A DNA stretch of 64,000 nucleotides from Symbiodinium natans (lineage: Eukaryota > Sar > Dinophyceae > Suessiales > Symbiodiniaceae). The position numbers were made by a program, and so were the translations under genes. Positions within the stretch are counted from its first letter, which is position 1. Each line of letters opens with the position of its first letter. Location of the stretch: NCBI GenBank assembly GCA_905221605.1, contig CAJNDS010002350.1, forward strand, positions 312,501 to 376,500, read 5' to 3'. This document shows, piece after piece, positions 30,566 to 40,012 of the stretch. The notes beneath the pieces are model-generated. The model was not told the DNA's origin. It did not search any database and saw only the letters and a program-made list of their open reading frames with translations.

Positions 30566-33500
30566 CTAAACTAAACCTGCCCGGACAACACGGCAGTGGA
30601 CCTGGCACCTGTGCAGGCCTACCTCTTCCGAGTGGCGAGAGTGGCGGACGAGCCCAGTCCAAATCAGAAACGCTTGAATCCCCATCACCATCAAGCTGGT
30701 ATCGTGTGGGGTTGTCGTCACACTCATCGTCGGCGTCCAACCTGAACCAAATGGTTGAGGACTGCTGCAGGCACTCTTTGGGATCCAAAACTTGGGTCCC
30801 ACAAACCCCCTTTTTTGGCTCCAAAAGGGGGTTTGCCCTGGCCAAATGGGCGCGGTCATTTGGGCACTTATTCCATGTCCCCACCCTGGCTTCAGACTTG
30901 GACTTACGTGCTCATCCTGCCCTCCAAGGGGCAAGCCAAAGGCCTGAAGTGCTTTGGCTATGACGAGGGTTGAAGAGACCTCGTTTGCAGCGCGGTTTGC
31001 AAACGTGCTGCGTGCGTTTTCACGCTGAGCCTCCAACTCAGCGATTAGCGTCAACGCCCTATCATGCTCAATCACAGGGCAACCGTTCTGAACCATCAAC
31101 GTGGTGAGCTCACCCTCAGGGGAACGCAAGAAACACTCATCAGCTGTCCAACTCAACATGTACCCCAGCCGCGCGACAAGCTGTCCTAGGGGCACAATTG
31201 CAGTCGGCAGCTCATCCCTCCCGGGAGGCGTGAGTATCACCCCATGCTTGGTGATGCGCATGTGTGATGTGTGGGCCCCCGCTAAACCAACCTGCACCTT
31301 GGTTGTCTTGACCCACTCCTCCTGCGACGATGCTGGCCGTAAAGGGTGCGTGGCCCCTGAGTCTAGAAGGGCATGTCCAATGAAAGGTGGCTCGGACTCC
31401 ACGGCTTGGGCACCGGGCAACCCCTCGATCTCGGCTCGAGAAGGGGGGTTTGCTTGTGGGTCATTTAGAAGGCAACTAGCTGGCATGCTTGAGCAAATGG
31501 TGAGCTTCTTGAGGGATGGATTTGAAGGCTGCTGCACACCATCTCCGTCAGGAGTGGGGGCCGCTGGGGCAGGCACTGTGGATACTGGACCCTGCGACGG
31601 CTGTTGCCCATGAGTGGCACGCGCAGCTTCAAGCTGCCTCAAGGCGTGGGATGCGTGCTGAAGGAAGGAATCCATGGACAGAACAGGCGTGGCCTGGACA
31701 ACGGGTGGCGCGGAGGATGACGTGGAGGTGGAGGCTGCCTGGACTGACGGCTTCTGTTCCGGTGCCGTTGGCTCGGCCTTTCCAGCCTTGCAATCTTTGA
31801 CGCGATGGTCCTCAGAGCCACAATTTAGGCACTTCTTAAACCTTTCAGCCGCTGGCAGGTCGCTCATGGAGTGAGGAGCCTTGCATTTCGCACCGAACTT
31901 GCACCCCTTAGGCGTAAGAAAGTACTTGCACGGCTTACCCTTCCCCCCACCCTTAGTTTCACCCCCCTTGCCCCCCGACTTACCCCCCGTAGCGTCCATG
32001 GCCTTCAAAGCGACATTGTTGCCTGACCCACCCTGTGTGGCAATCTGTGCTCCAGCCATGGTTTCAAACTCGGCTAACAAGTGCTTGTAATACTCCTGAA
32101 CCGCATCTTCCGAAGGGTGAGTCTCGATGTGCAGCATGCTGCGAACCATCTGAGTTCGGAACATGGGGTCCGGGTTTTGGCTTAGGATATGGTTGGTCAT
32201 TTCGGTGAGGGCACCGGCAAGAACTGTAGGATCTGGGGCTACCATACCGCAGTCAATGCAGCGCTTGTGCCACCTACCCCATGCCCTCAGCGCGGACACA
32301 GCTGACACCACATCCTGAACAACATTGGGATTTTGCAGGTGATTCAACACCAATGCCTTTTCCGTGGAACCTCCAGGCTGATACAGCGTGTAAAGCCGAA
32401 ACATGATTTGAGTGGCTACTTGAGTGGTCCTGCGAGCTACCATTTCCGCTTTTACCCCTTGATCTAAGGCTGCTAAAATCATGGTGCACGCACGCGCATT
32501 GACCCTGGACCACTTTCCCTCAACCAGCTCCGGGCGCTCGTCAACCTCTACCCTGATGCGATCGAGCGGAGTAGCCTTAACCCACCTTTCATATGCGTCA
32601 CGGCTCACCTGCAGCACTGCGGTCCACCAATCATGCGAGGAATCGGACAAATCACCCATCAACCCCGCAACTAACTCCAACCAATCCTGAAAATCCAACG
32701 AACCACTCATCGGATCAGGAGCTTTCAGCATGGGAAGTGCAGTAGTGCCTGGCTTGACGGCTTCAGGGGCATTGCTAACAACACTCTTATCCCGCATGCC
32801 CTGCGCCTGCATGGTTTGAAGCTGCTGCATTCCTGCAAACAAGGCATCCATCATGGGATTGCCCGAGGAGGGCGCTGCACTTGCTGCAGATGCTCCTCCT
32901 GGAGCTGCACTGGCTTGGGCACCTGATACCTGTGCATGCGGCACCTGTGTACCTGCGCCTGAAACCTGTGGCACCTGTGCACATGCAGCGGGTCCAACCC
33001 CTCCGGGTGGAGATGCGGGCACCTGTGTACCTTGCACCTGTGGCACCTGTGCATAGGCAGCGGGTCCAACCCCTCCGGGCGGAGATGCGGGCACCTGTGT
33101 ACCTTGCACCTGTGGCACCTGTGGCATTCCTGAGCCCAGGTTTTCAGCCTGAGAAGGGGGGTTTGGAGCAGAACAAGCCAAATTCACCTGTGCTGCGTCG
33201 TAGGACTGCCCGACCTGTCCGGGCGGGGTTGCACTGCTGGGCAACCTATGGGAACCCTGCAACCCTGACCAGAAGTTGGACCAAAACCCTGACGCGGCTG
33301 CTGCTGCAGCTTGAGCGGGCGCTCTCACAGCACCAACCGCGGGCGCTGCAACATCCTGCACCTGCGCAGAGGTGCGGACCTGAGCATCTTGCGACGATGG
33401 CACCTGGAGAGGAATGGGGACCTGCATTTGTGATGGCGCGGGGGCTTGCGGGGCACTGCTTGAAGCTGCCGCCTCCCTAGCCAACTGCTCCCTCATAACC

Positions 33501-34483
33501 TTCCCCTCCTCAAGTTGCCTCCTCAAACGCTGGATCTCAAGGTCCTGGGCCTGAGCCCTTTGATCAAACCCCGCCAACTGCCTAGCAACCTCGGCCTGAA
33601 TTGCTTCCTGAGGCAAAGATGACGTGTCTGTTCGGGATTGAGGCCTTTCGGGTACATTACCGTACAATAGGGGGGCCCTTTGTTCTAAAGCCTGCATGCG
33701 CTGCAGCATGTCAGCGTTCAGTAACGGGCCCTCCCTTCCGGGGTGCGATGGTGCAAAGGATGTTGGCGTTCCTAGTGGCCCCACTTGCGGGGGCGACCCA
33801 CTAGCAGAACCCAAACTCCCATTTCCCAAAGCCAACTGCCCTGGTGCACCCCCCGGACTACCCATGGAACGGGTAGCACTTCGTGGTGGCGTTGCGTGTG
33901 AGTCCTGCCACACCGGGACCTGCATGACCTCAGTGCGGGCTACTCTAAAAAAATCCCCAACCCTTGACATGAGCTGGAGCCCAGCCCCAGGGAAGCCCTC
34001 AACCATTTCTGCAATAGTCGGCAAACCCTGTCCTTGCTGGGAGTCCCCAGCGACTGCTCCCCCTGGCGCTGCTTCACCGCTCGCGGTACCTGGCATGCCA
34101 GCGCTGGCCTGCAGACCTGGGCTCCCGCCCGGTGTGTTGCCGGGCACATGCACAATTTGGCGTGCGCTCTCACCACCCTCACTGGTGGTCGACACTGGTG
34201 GCATTTCCCCTGAACCTCGCGATGATTCATGCTGGCCTATGCCTCCCAATGCCCCTCCCGTAGCCGTATTAGGTTCAAGGCCCACTGCACCTGACTGGCC
34301 TGATTCACGTGGTGGCATTGAACCTGGATGCTGCAAACCATCCCCTCCGGGAGGTGGAGATGGATGCGGTGGATTTGTGCCATAGCCCTGCCCAAGCGTT
34401 GGGCTCATAACCTGCTGAGGTTGAGCCCCAGCAGGCATAGAAGACAGAAGTGGATTCATGACTTCCCCTCTGAAATCAGCCAT
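30566..34483 (-). CDS. Gag-protease polyprotein, copia-like
   Basis: 1,305 codons from ATG 34483. The N-terminal 590 residues are Pro/Gly/Gln/Ala-rich with a tandem 24-residue repeat (AQVPQVQGTQVPASPPGGVG). A helical gag-like core spans about 595-820 (contains WLELVAGLMGDLSDSSHDWW). A CCCH finger C-x8-C-x5-C-x3-H lies at 852-871 and a CCHC knuckle C-x2-C-x4-H-x4-C at 885-898. A retropepsin-type site LLDSGATH has its Asp at 1041. A GTAAGT donor follows codon 1192 (30907), so the last 113 codons are probably intronic; an acceptor at 30766-30765 continues in phase 0 to an acidic stretch (RLDADDECDDNPTRYQLDGD). The true start could be the ATG at 34483, at 34456, or the one in the primer site (34408). 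Confidence 0.88.
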   Translation of the reverse strand: MADFRGEVMNPLLSSMPAGAQPQQVMSPTLGQGYGTNPPHPSPPPGGDGLQHPGSMPPRESGQSGAVGLEPNTATGGALGGIGQHESSRGSGEMPPVSTTSEGGESARQIVHVPGNTPGGSPGLQASAGMPGTASGEAAPGGAVAGDSQQGQGLPTIAEMVEGFPGAGLQLMSRVGDFFRVARTEVMQVPVWQDSHATPPRSATRSMGSPGGAPGQLALGNGSLGSASGSPPQVGPLGTPTSFAPSHPGREGPLLNADMLQRMQALEQRAPLLYGNVPERPQSRTDTSSLPQEAIQAEVARQLAGFDQRAQAQDLEIQRLRRQLEEGKVMREQLAREAAASSSAPQAPAPSQMQVPIPLQVPSSQDAQVRTSAQVQDVAAPAVGAVRAPAQAAAAAASGFWSNFWSGLQGSHRLPSSATPPGQVGQSYDAAQVNLACSAPNPPSQAENLGSGMPQVPQVQGTQVPASPPGGVGPAAYAQVPQVQGTQVPASPPGGVGPAACAQVPQVSGAGTQVPHAQVSGAQASAAPGGASAASAAPSSGNPMMDALFAGMQQLQTMQAQGMRDKSVVSNAPEAVKPGTTALPMLKAPDPMSGSLDFQDWLELVAGLMGDLSDSSHDWWTAVLQVSRDAYERWVKATPLDRIRVEVDERPELVEGKWSRVNARACTMILAALDQGVKAEMVARRTTQVATQIMFRLYTLYQPGGSTEKALVLNHLQNPNVVQDVVSAVSALRAWGRWHKRCIDCGMVAPDPTVLAGALTEMTNHILSQNPDPMFRTQMVRSMLHIETHPSEDAVQEYYKHLLAEFETMAGAQIATQGGSGNNVALKAMDATGGKSGGKGGETKGGGKGKPCKYFLTPKGCKFGAKCKAPHSMSDLPAAERFKKCLNCGSEDHRVKDCKAGKAEPTAPEQKPSVQAASTSTSSSAPPVVQATPVLSMDSFLQHASHALRQLEAARATHGQQPSQGPVSTVPAPAAPTPDGDGVQQPSNPSLKKLTICSSMPASCLLNDPQANPPSRAEIEGLPGAQAVESEPPFIGHALLDSGATHPLRPASSQEEWVKTTKVQVGLAGAHTSHMRITKHGVILTPPGRDELPTAIVPLGQLVARLGYMLSWTADECFLRSPEGELTTLMVQNGCPVIEHDRALTLIAELEAQRENARSTFANRAANEVSSTLVIAKALQAFGLPLGGQDEHVSPSLKPGWGHGISAQMTAPIWPGQTPFWSQKRGFVGPKFWIPKSACSSPQPFGSGWTPTMSVTTTPHDTSLMVMGIQAFLIWTGLVRHSRHSEEVGLHRCQVHCRVVRAGLV
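30765..30907 (-). other. Probable intron inside the retroelement
   Basis: 143 nt from GTAAGT to ctgcag, phase 0 on both sides. It contains an imperfect hairpin (aaaccccctttttt / aaaagggggttt, about 30805-30836). Reading through adds a tract without coding character. Confidence 0.55.
32985..33130 (-). repeat. 72-bp in-frame tandem repeat in gag
   Basis: Two full copies and a partial one of a 24-codon unit, nearly identical in DNA, within the proline-rich part of gag. Confidence 0.85.
34401..34412 (-). promoter_or_regulatory. Primer binding site, half-tRNA-iMet type
   Basis: Directly after the 5' LTR the minus strand reads GGTTATGAGCCC, complementary to the anticodon arm of initiator tRNA-Met (GGGCTCATAACC). 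Drosophila copia uses the same internal site, primed by a cleaved tRNA. The site contains an ATG in frame with gag. Confidence 0.8.
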
Positions 34484-34702
34484 TGCAAGGACTCAAACTA
34501 AGCGCGGAGCTTTTTACACGCAAGCAACAAGGAAACGAAAGTCCTCAAAGGTATATCTACTTTGTAGGGTTTGGCACCTACTCTGTGAAATGCTGTACAT
34601 ATTTAGAATGTTTCATGCTCAAGGCTTTGGGCCTAGAAAGCAAACGGAAAACTGCATGGTGCAACTGCTACAGGATGACATGTACAGGAGTAGGCTTCAA
34701 CA
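34413..34702 (-). repeat. 5' LTR
   Basis: 290 bp, TG...CA, followed outside by GTTAG at 34703-34707. The gag frame is open through its last 71 bp, including an ATG at 34483. Confidence 0.93.
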
Positions 34703-34922
34703 GTTAGGGTTTAGGGTTTGGGGTTTAGGGTTTAGGGTTTGGGGTTTGGGGTTTGGGCTAGGTTTTGGGGTCGAGCCTTGGCAAAAAAAAAAAAGTGCAG
34801 GATTGTGCCCAGGACGGGATAGAGTGCATGTATAGTTCTAAAGAACCTTTGAGGGGGTGTAGAGGTGCTTAGGGCATGTGGAGTCACGAACGAATCCAAA
34901 CGCTAAACCCTGGCCCCTACTC

Positions 34923-35022
34923 TAGGGGCCTTCATAGTTGAAGTAGGAATTTGAGGATTTTATTGTATACTTAAAAAGGGACCATAAGGGAACTCTGCAA
35001 ACTAGTAACTATTCCAACCCCT
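34923..35022. mobile_element. Family-B element
   Basis: ggggccttcatagttgaagta ... ctagtaactattccaacccc, with the aaagggaccataagggaa core shared by all family-B copies. Confidence 0.65.
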
Positions 35023-35025
35023 GTA

Positions 35026-35090
35026 TTGTCGCGGCCTTCTCCTCCTCCGACAGGGCATTCCATGCAGCGGCAAGGTACTTCAACGCCTGA
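35026..35090 (-). CDS. HMG-box exon (C-terminal helix part)
   Basis: Acceptor tggtcag|G, minus frame ALKYLAAAWNALSEEEKAAT. W-x-x-LSEEEK is the core of HMG-box helix 2/3. It may close an HMG box begun in an upstream exon such as 38409-38480. Confidence 0.6.
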
Positions 35091-35237
35091 CCAGGGGAGT
35101 TAGGGGTAGTGGATAGTTGGCCTCAACCCTAAACCCCGAACCCTTGGCCCTACACAAACCCTAAACCCTAAACCCTAACCCCTAACCCCTAACCCCTAAC
35201 CATTCCCCTAAATCCCTAAACCCCGAGATCCAGTCTC

Positions 35238-35311
35238 TAACATTCCAGGCACGACAGCTTCGGCAAGCCACGAAGCCGGGCCCGGCCTTCGTTTGCAGCT
35301 CCATCATGGCT
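35238..35311 (-). CDS. Exon next to the HMG-box exon
   Basis: Acceptor aatccag|GG, minus frame KAMMELQTKAGPGFVACRSC then RAWN. The Cys pair is notable; function unknown. Confidence 0.45.
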
Positions 35312-35639
35312 TTCCCTGGATTCAGGGTGGGTTTGGGGTTTAGGAGGGGTTTAGGAGGGGTTTAGGAGGGGTTTAGGGTTTAGGGTACTGGGAGGTTCAG
35401 GGCTACTTCTAGCCCCAATTGGGGTTTGGGGTTTAGGGCTTAGGACGCTCATGGGTGCTTACAACCCCAATTGTAGGTCTACTCATAAACTACCTAGGGG
35501 GACTTAGTGCAGTTATGATGGTAGGGGTTTATCGGTGCCAAGTAGAGGGTGGACTTGCTGCGTAGGGAGTCCCAAACGTGCGCCCTAAACCCCGAAAACC
35601 CTAAACTGTAAATACCTAGGGCACGACAGCGCAAGAGCC

Positions 35640-35660
35640 TCTGGGGGGGGGGGGGGGGGG
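35640..35660. repeat. G homopolymer
   Basis: An uninterrupted G run of about 18 bp in non-coding sequence. Confidence 0.9.
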
Positions 35661-35687
35661 GCAGAAGTTTAGGAAGCAAGTGGGGCG

Positions 35688-35746
35688 CCTCCTTTCCCAG
35701 AAGACGCCTTCTTGCTCTTCTTCCTTAGTCTTCCCGTTTAGGGGTT
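35688..35746 (-). CDS. Basic C-terminal exon
   Basis: Minus frame GRLRKKSKKASSGKGGAPLA then S and TAA. Short and lysine-rich, typical of chromatin-protein tails. Other frames are open. Confidence 0.35.
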
Positions 35747-35756
35747 TATGTGTTAT

Positions 35757-36025
35757 GGTTGGGATGTTCCGCCAATAAGAATGGGGGAATAGGAGGTACG
35801 ATAATCATCCCTGTTAAGGACTGCTAGTATAAGGGGGATCATCCCAAGGTATAGGGTTTAGGGGTTTAGGGGTTTAGGGTTTAGGAGTTTAGGAGTTTAG
35901 GGGTTTAGGGGTTTAGGGGTTTAGGGGTTTAGGGGTTTAGGGGTTTAGGAGTTTAGGAGTTTAGGGGATTAGGGGTTTAGGGGTTTAGGGGTTTAGGGGT
36001 TTAGGGGTTTAGGGGTTTAGGGCTG
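35757..36025. repeat. Family-E element and TTTAGGGG array
   Basis: 35757-35850 is a family-E copy (gggatgttccgcc ... aagggggatcatcccaa). It is followed by about 20 units of the 8-mer TTTAGGGG with TTTAGGAG variants. Confidence 0.8.
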
Positions 36026-36210
36026 CAGGGTGGGAGGGTGCTTGACAAGATCAAGCACTGTTATCTGATGCCGACGGTTCAGAATGCTCTCCAAAGCATC
36101 CTAGTACCCCGCCTCGCCCTAGGACTGCAGCATGTAAACCATAACACAACATGGGTATTTCCTCAATTACACCCCAATATAGTCGAACTCTTCTGAAAGG
36201 AAGCCGTCCA

Positions 36211-36415
36211 CCCCCCCCCCCCCCCCCCGTCCCCCCCCCCCCCCGCCCCCCCCCCCCCCCGCCCCCCCCCCGCCCCCCCCCCCCCCGCCCCCCCCCACCC
36301 CCCCGCCCCCCCCCCCCCCCCCCCCCCCCCGCCCCCCCCCCCCCCCCCCCCCCCACCCCCCCCCCGCCCGCCCCCCCCCAAACCCCCCCCGCCCCCCCCC
36401 CCCCCCCAAAAAAAA
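36211..36415. repeat. 200-bp poly-C tract with scattered G and A
   Basis: Runs of C broken mostly by single G. All six frames are open, giving poly-Pro/Gly/Arg shadow ORFs on both strands; I do not call any as a gene. G4/i-motif potential is obvious. Confidence 0.95.
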
Positions 36416-36569
36416 ATAGACGTACCCCTATCTTCGGACACCCCCCCCACATCCTCCAAATTGCTCAAGAACCGCCTCCCCAAAAAATATTCTTCCTTAC
36501 AAGGGTACTATAGGGATCATTGTCTTTTGCTTTTTTTATGGCGGGTTCTGAAGCAAGTAGTAGCACCGA

Positions 36570-36658
36570 GCTTCTTCTTGGGCTTCTCATCCTCCTCATC
36601 CTCGTCCTCCTCGTCATCTTCGGGCTCCTCCTCGGCCTCGTCGTCTTTCTCCTGCGGG
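36570..36658 (-). CDS. Acidic exon of a chromatin-type protein
   Basis: Acceptor ccccgcag|G at the end of a heptamer array. Minus frame EKDDEAEEEPEDDEEDEDEE then DEKPKKKLGA. Asp/Glu tails of this kind accompany HMG-box and histone-chaperone proteins. It lies in the HMG exon series. Confidence 0.6.
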
Positions 36659-37261
36659 GTTTAGGGTTTAGGGTTTAGGGTTTAGGGTTTAAGGCTTAGG
36701 GTTTAGGGAGGGGGTTTCACCGGGGGGGAGTAGTGGGGAGTATTAGGTCACCTTGGGTTACATACTACTCCCCTTGAACCCCCTCCCTTAAGATCCCTAT
36801 AATGGATGTAGGCCCGCAGCACACGAGGGAACCTCATAGGCCTCTTCCTTGGAGCCCGAAGGTTGTAGCCTTGGGTTTTGGGGGGACCCTTTTTTTAAAG
36901 ATCCTCTAAGGCAGAATAAGGGCCATATTCGGAGTATCTTAAGGGAAACCTGTAGGGGTAACCCCCTGCCACACGGAACTTAAACTAGGCTGCTATTACG
37001 CATGGATGTGCCGTGCGAGTAATGCCCTTGACCCCGAAACTCTGTTAGACACCGAAGTCCTCCAGACATCCCCAAAGCTCTAAAAACATCAAGCCGCAAA
37101 GCAGGGTACAGGGTTTATCATAATATTCTCCAATCTGAAGAACAATAATATAGCATATTATGCTATGGTGTAGGTGCTTGGCGAATGTAGTTTGTCATGA
37201 TATGACTTAAGTAAGACCACGTTGAAATATGACATCATGTTCTATGATACAATATCATAAT

Positions 37262-37360
37262 GTGCCGCCCGCCTCGCCGTCATCCTCCTTCTCCTCGCCC
37301 TCCTTGCCAGCTCCACTCAGCTCCTTAAAACTTGCCAGGATCGCCAAGATCGAGATTTAG
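37262..37360 (-). CDS. Acidic exon
   Basis: Minus frame SILAILASFKELSGAGKEGE then EKEDDGEAGG. Probably precedes the acidic exon at 36570-36658 in the same transcript. Confidence 0.5.
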
Positions 37361-37659
37361 GGTTTCGGGTTTAGGGAGGTTTAGGGTTTAGGGTTTAGGG
37401 TTTAGGGTTTAGGGGTTAGGGGTTAGGGGTTAGGGGTTAGGGTTTAGAGTTCAGGGTTCAGGGTTCAAGAAGCCTTTCTACAGCTTATAAAACGCCTAGG
37501 AGCTGGATGATGGTTTAGGCTTTGAGGCTCAGAGTTTAGGGTTTACGTCTAAGGGGAAAGGTTTAGGATTCAGGCTTCAGGATTTCGAGATTGCCAATGC
37601 TGCCTAAATATTTGCTCTGATTGTCCTTCATTTGTTGCGGGATATCTGGAACTTTCGTG

Positions 37660-37706
37660 GCTTACGGCATTTTGGGCGAAAAGGCGGATTTAGCATCTAT
37701 GGCCTC
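37660..37706 (-). CDS. Short exon
   Basis: Minus frame AIDAKSAFSPKM between ctgag|G and a GTAAGC donor. A longer plus-strand frame overlaps (37632-37931) but runs into a G homopolymer. Confidence 0.35.
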
Positions 37707-37777
37707 AGCGAGATGGACGCTTGGCTGGCGGCATCTTGCAACCACCCCCAGGGGTGTCGGGCTGGTTCGCTACGTAA

Positions 37778-37805
37778 TATAGGGGCCTTGATAATTAGAA
37801 TAGTT

Positions 37806-37848
<43 letters not shown>

Positions 37849-37906
37849 CTTTATACAGGGACCATAAGGGAATACTACTAGTAAATACTCCGACCCCTTG
37901 TTTAGG
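37778..37906. mobile_element. Family-B element with T/G homopolymers
   Basis: ggggccttgataattagaat ... ctagtaaatactccgacccc. The core holds a T run followed by about 30 G. Confidence 0.7.
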
Positions 37907-37969
37907 TTGTGATTATACAGCCCCCAAGTGACAGTTCTACTGCGAACCAGCAGCAACATATAGCCCTAA

Positions 37970-38067
37970 GGGTCCACGTACCTATATCGTATGGAGGGCC
38001 CTAAAGCTACGAAATGGGAACCCCTCTAAGGCCCAAGTACTTTCTATACAGGTACATGGAATCTTGG
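37970..38067. mobile_element. Family-H inverted-repeat element
   Basis: aagggtccacgtacctatat ... tacaggtacatggaatctt. It shares the body ccctaaagctac...gggaacccc with a copy at about 4771-4855. Confidence 0.6.
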
Positions 38068-38199
38068 GAAGAGGTTTGTGTCCCTTTCGCGCACGCGCAT
38101 GAAAGTTAAGAGGCCAGAACCACGCTAAAGGTGGAGTCTTCGAGAGCTCAGAGCCCTAAACCCTAAACCCTGAAGACGAATCCTAAAATCCTTCCCCAG

Positions 38200-38325
38200 T
38201 TCCTCGAAAGTACTACACTGAGTGGTTCTTTTACGCCCGTTGATAATGATTTACGAATAGGTTCCCTTAAACGGGAAAAGAAGGGAACCTCAAAACTATC
38301 CCAAAGCACAACCCAGTACAAGGTG
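38200..38325. mobile_element. Family-G inverted-repeat element
   Basis: actgagtggttctttt ... gaataggttcccttaaacgg ... aaagcacaacccagt. A related copy at 15752-15903 carries a CCCTAAA insert. Confidence 0.55.
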
Positions 38326-38408
38326 ACCCTAAACCCTTAACCCTAAACCCTAAACTCCCTAACCCTAAACCCTAAACCCTAAACTCCCTAAAACCCTAAA
38401 ACCCTGAT

Positions 38409-38480
38409 CTTCGGGCAAGGCGCGTTGATCACCTTCTCGCGGTTCTCGTTGCTGAAGATCGTGAAGGCCGTCGGAGAAGC
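38409..38480 (-). CDS. HMG-box exon (N-terminal part)
   Basis: Acceptor atcaag|G, minus frame ASPTAFTIFSNENREKVINA then PCPK. P-x-x-AF-x-IFS-x-ENR-x-KV is the diagnostic first helix of an HMG box, a DNA-bending domain; dinoflagellates use such proteins in chromatin and transcription. Confidence 0.72.
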
Positions 38481-38664
38481 CTTGATATCATGGGTTTCCC
38501 CCCCCTCTATACTTAGGGTTTAGGATTTAGGGTTTAGGGTTTAGGGTTTGGGGTTTAGGGCTTAGGGCTTAGGGTTTAGGATTTAGGACCCCACCCTGGG
38601 TTCCTAAGCCCCCCAAGCCCTAAACCCCAAGCCCTGAAGCCCCTAGCCCTAAACCCTAAACCTT

Positions 38665-38815
38665 GGTAGCCCAGAACCATGTGATAATGAGGGCACCTTT
38701 TTGGGGGTTGGTTATTTTATAAGGGAACCCATAACCCTAAACCCTAAACCCTAAACACTGAACCCTAAACCCTAAACCCCATAACCGAAAGAAAGGGCAA
38801 AGGGTACCACTGTTA
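38665..38815. mobile_element. Family-C element with CCCTAAA insert
   Basis: ccttggtagcccagaaccat ... aaagggtaccactgtta, an array of about 70 bp inside. Confidence 0.7.
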
Positions 38816-39010
38816 GAAACCCAGAACCCTCAAGCTCAAGGCCCAGATCCTGAAAGCCGACTTTCCCGAATCCCGAAAACCCCCCTGGCCCAACCGCACC
38901 CCTAAACCCTAAACCCTGAACCCTAAACCCTAAACCCTGAACCCTAAACCCTAAACCCTAAACCCTGAACCCTACACCCTAAACCCTAAACCCTAAACCC
39001 AGTAAGGTTT

Positions 39011-39088
39011 AGAAGAAGGTCCCAGCCTTCGGAGGTCCATTCTCCTTGCCCGCAATGCAACTTATGAGCCGCATCTGGATTGCCTGGC
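39011..39088 (-). CDS. Exon, possible C-terminus
   Basis: Acceptor acgccag|G, minus frame AIQMRLISCIAGKENGPPKA then GTFF and TAA. The stop may be intronic if a donor is used earlier. Confidence 0.45.
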
Positions 39089-39949
39089 GTTGGGTTTAGG
39101 GTTTAGGGTTTAGGGTTTAGGGTTTAGGGTTTAGGGTTTAGGGCTTAGGGCTTAGGGCTTAGGGCCTAGGATTTAGGGTTTAGGGCTTAGGGCTTTGGAT
39201 TTAGGGTTTAGGGTTTAGGGCTAGGGGCTCTGGGGAAACCAACTCCTCCTCCACCCCTCAGCCAGGTTGATCCCAATGAGGGTGCCCTTCGAAGGTACCG
39301 TTCGTGGTAGACTGACTGGCCCAAAACCCAAGGAAATAAAAGTTGAAACTTTCAGAATAAACTACCTTATAAGAAGCCCAAAAGTTGAAAAGTTGGGCTT
39401 TGAGCCAGTAAGTAGAGGCCAAGGGAAAATCACTCGGCCGAGCCACGTGTGACGGAGGCTAGAGGTTCAGGCTTCAAGGCTAATAATCCGCATAGCCCTA
39501 TAAACCCTAAGCCTTAAGCCCTAAGCCCTAAACCCGACATCGTCCTTTCCTACCGTCAGAACCCCCAATACTTACTCTTGCCAGGTCGGTCTAAGAACAC
39601 CCCCTTCTGGCCTGTTCCTTTTTTGATAAATGCGTAGGTACTGGTAACCTACAAGAATAGGTTTGGAGGCCCTTTTAGTCTGTAACTTTGTAGATCACCC
39701 TCCCTCGTATCCATCATTGATCTGCCAAACCTTCCTTCAAGAACCCTTGACTTAGTCGACTCCTCATGAAGCAGGCTTCGGTTTAGGGTTCAGGGCTGTA
39801 GCGTGTTAGGCTTTGGAACACCTCCCCTCCCCCACCTCAATCCTAAACCCTAACACGTAACACCCCCCCCCCCCCCCCGCTGTCAACTACTAAGCCTTAA
39901 GAACCTACACCCTGAGCCCTAAACCCGAAACCCTAAACCCTAAACCCGA

Positions 39950-40012
39950 TTGCGCACCTCCCGCTTCTTTTCAAGCTTTGAAGCCTTCTTGGCCTTTTCC
40001 TCGCGAAGCGCC
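39950..40012 (-). CDS. Charged helical exon
   Basis: Minus frame ALREEKAKKASKLEKKREVR. Strongly basic and helical, consistent with a nuclear protein. Confidence 0.5.

Larger units (their letters stand above)
29009..34702 (-). mobile_element. Complete LTR retrotransposon lacking recognisable pol
   Basis: A 5,694-bp element on the minus strand. It has 290-bp LTRs starting TG and ending CA, differing at two positions, a 5-bp duplication (GTTAG), a primer site touching the 5' LTR, and a purine tract touching the 3' LTR. Inside are gag and aspartic protease, then a membrane-protein ORF. Integrase, reverse transcriptase and RNase H motifs are absent in all frames I read. The copia-type primer site and the CCCH+CCHC gag fit Ty1/copia-like elements of dinoflagellates. 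Nearly identical LTRs imply a recent insertion, presumably driven in trans by a full-length partner. Confidence 0.93.

Noticed and set aside
30800-30840. Spliced-leader relic (ttttttggctccaaaag resembles the end of the dinoflagellate leader)
   Set aside because: Only a short central match, better explained as part of a C/G-rich hairpin inside the putative intron.
36051-36513. Gly-rich and Pro-rich ORFs
   Set aside because: They are translations of the poly-C tract.
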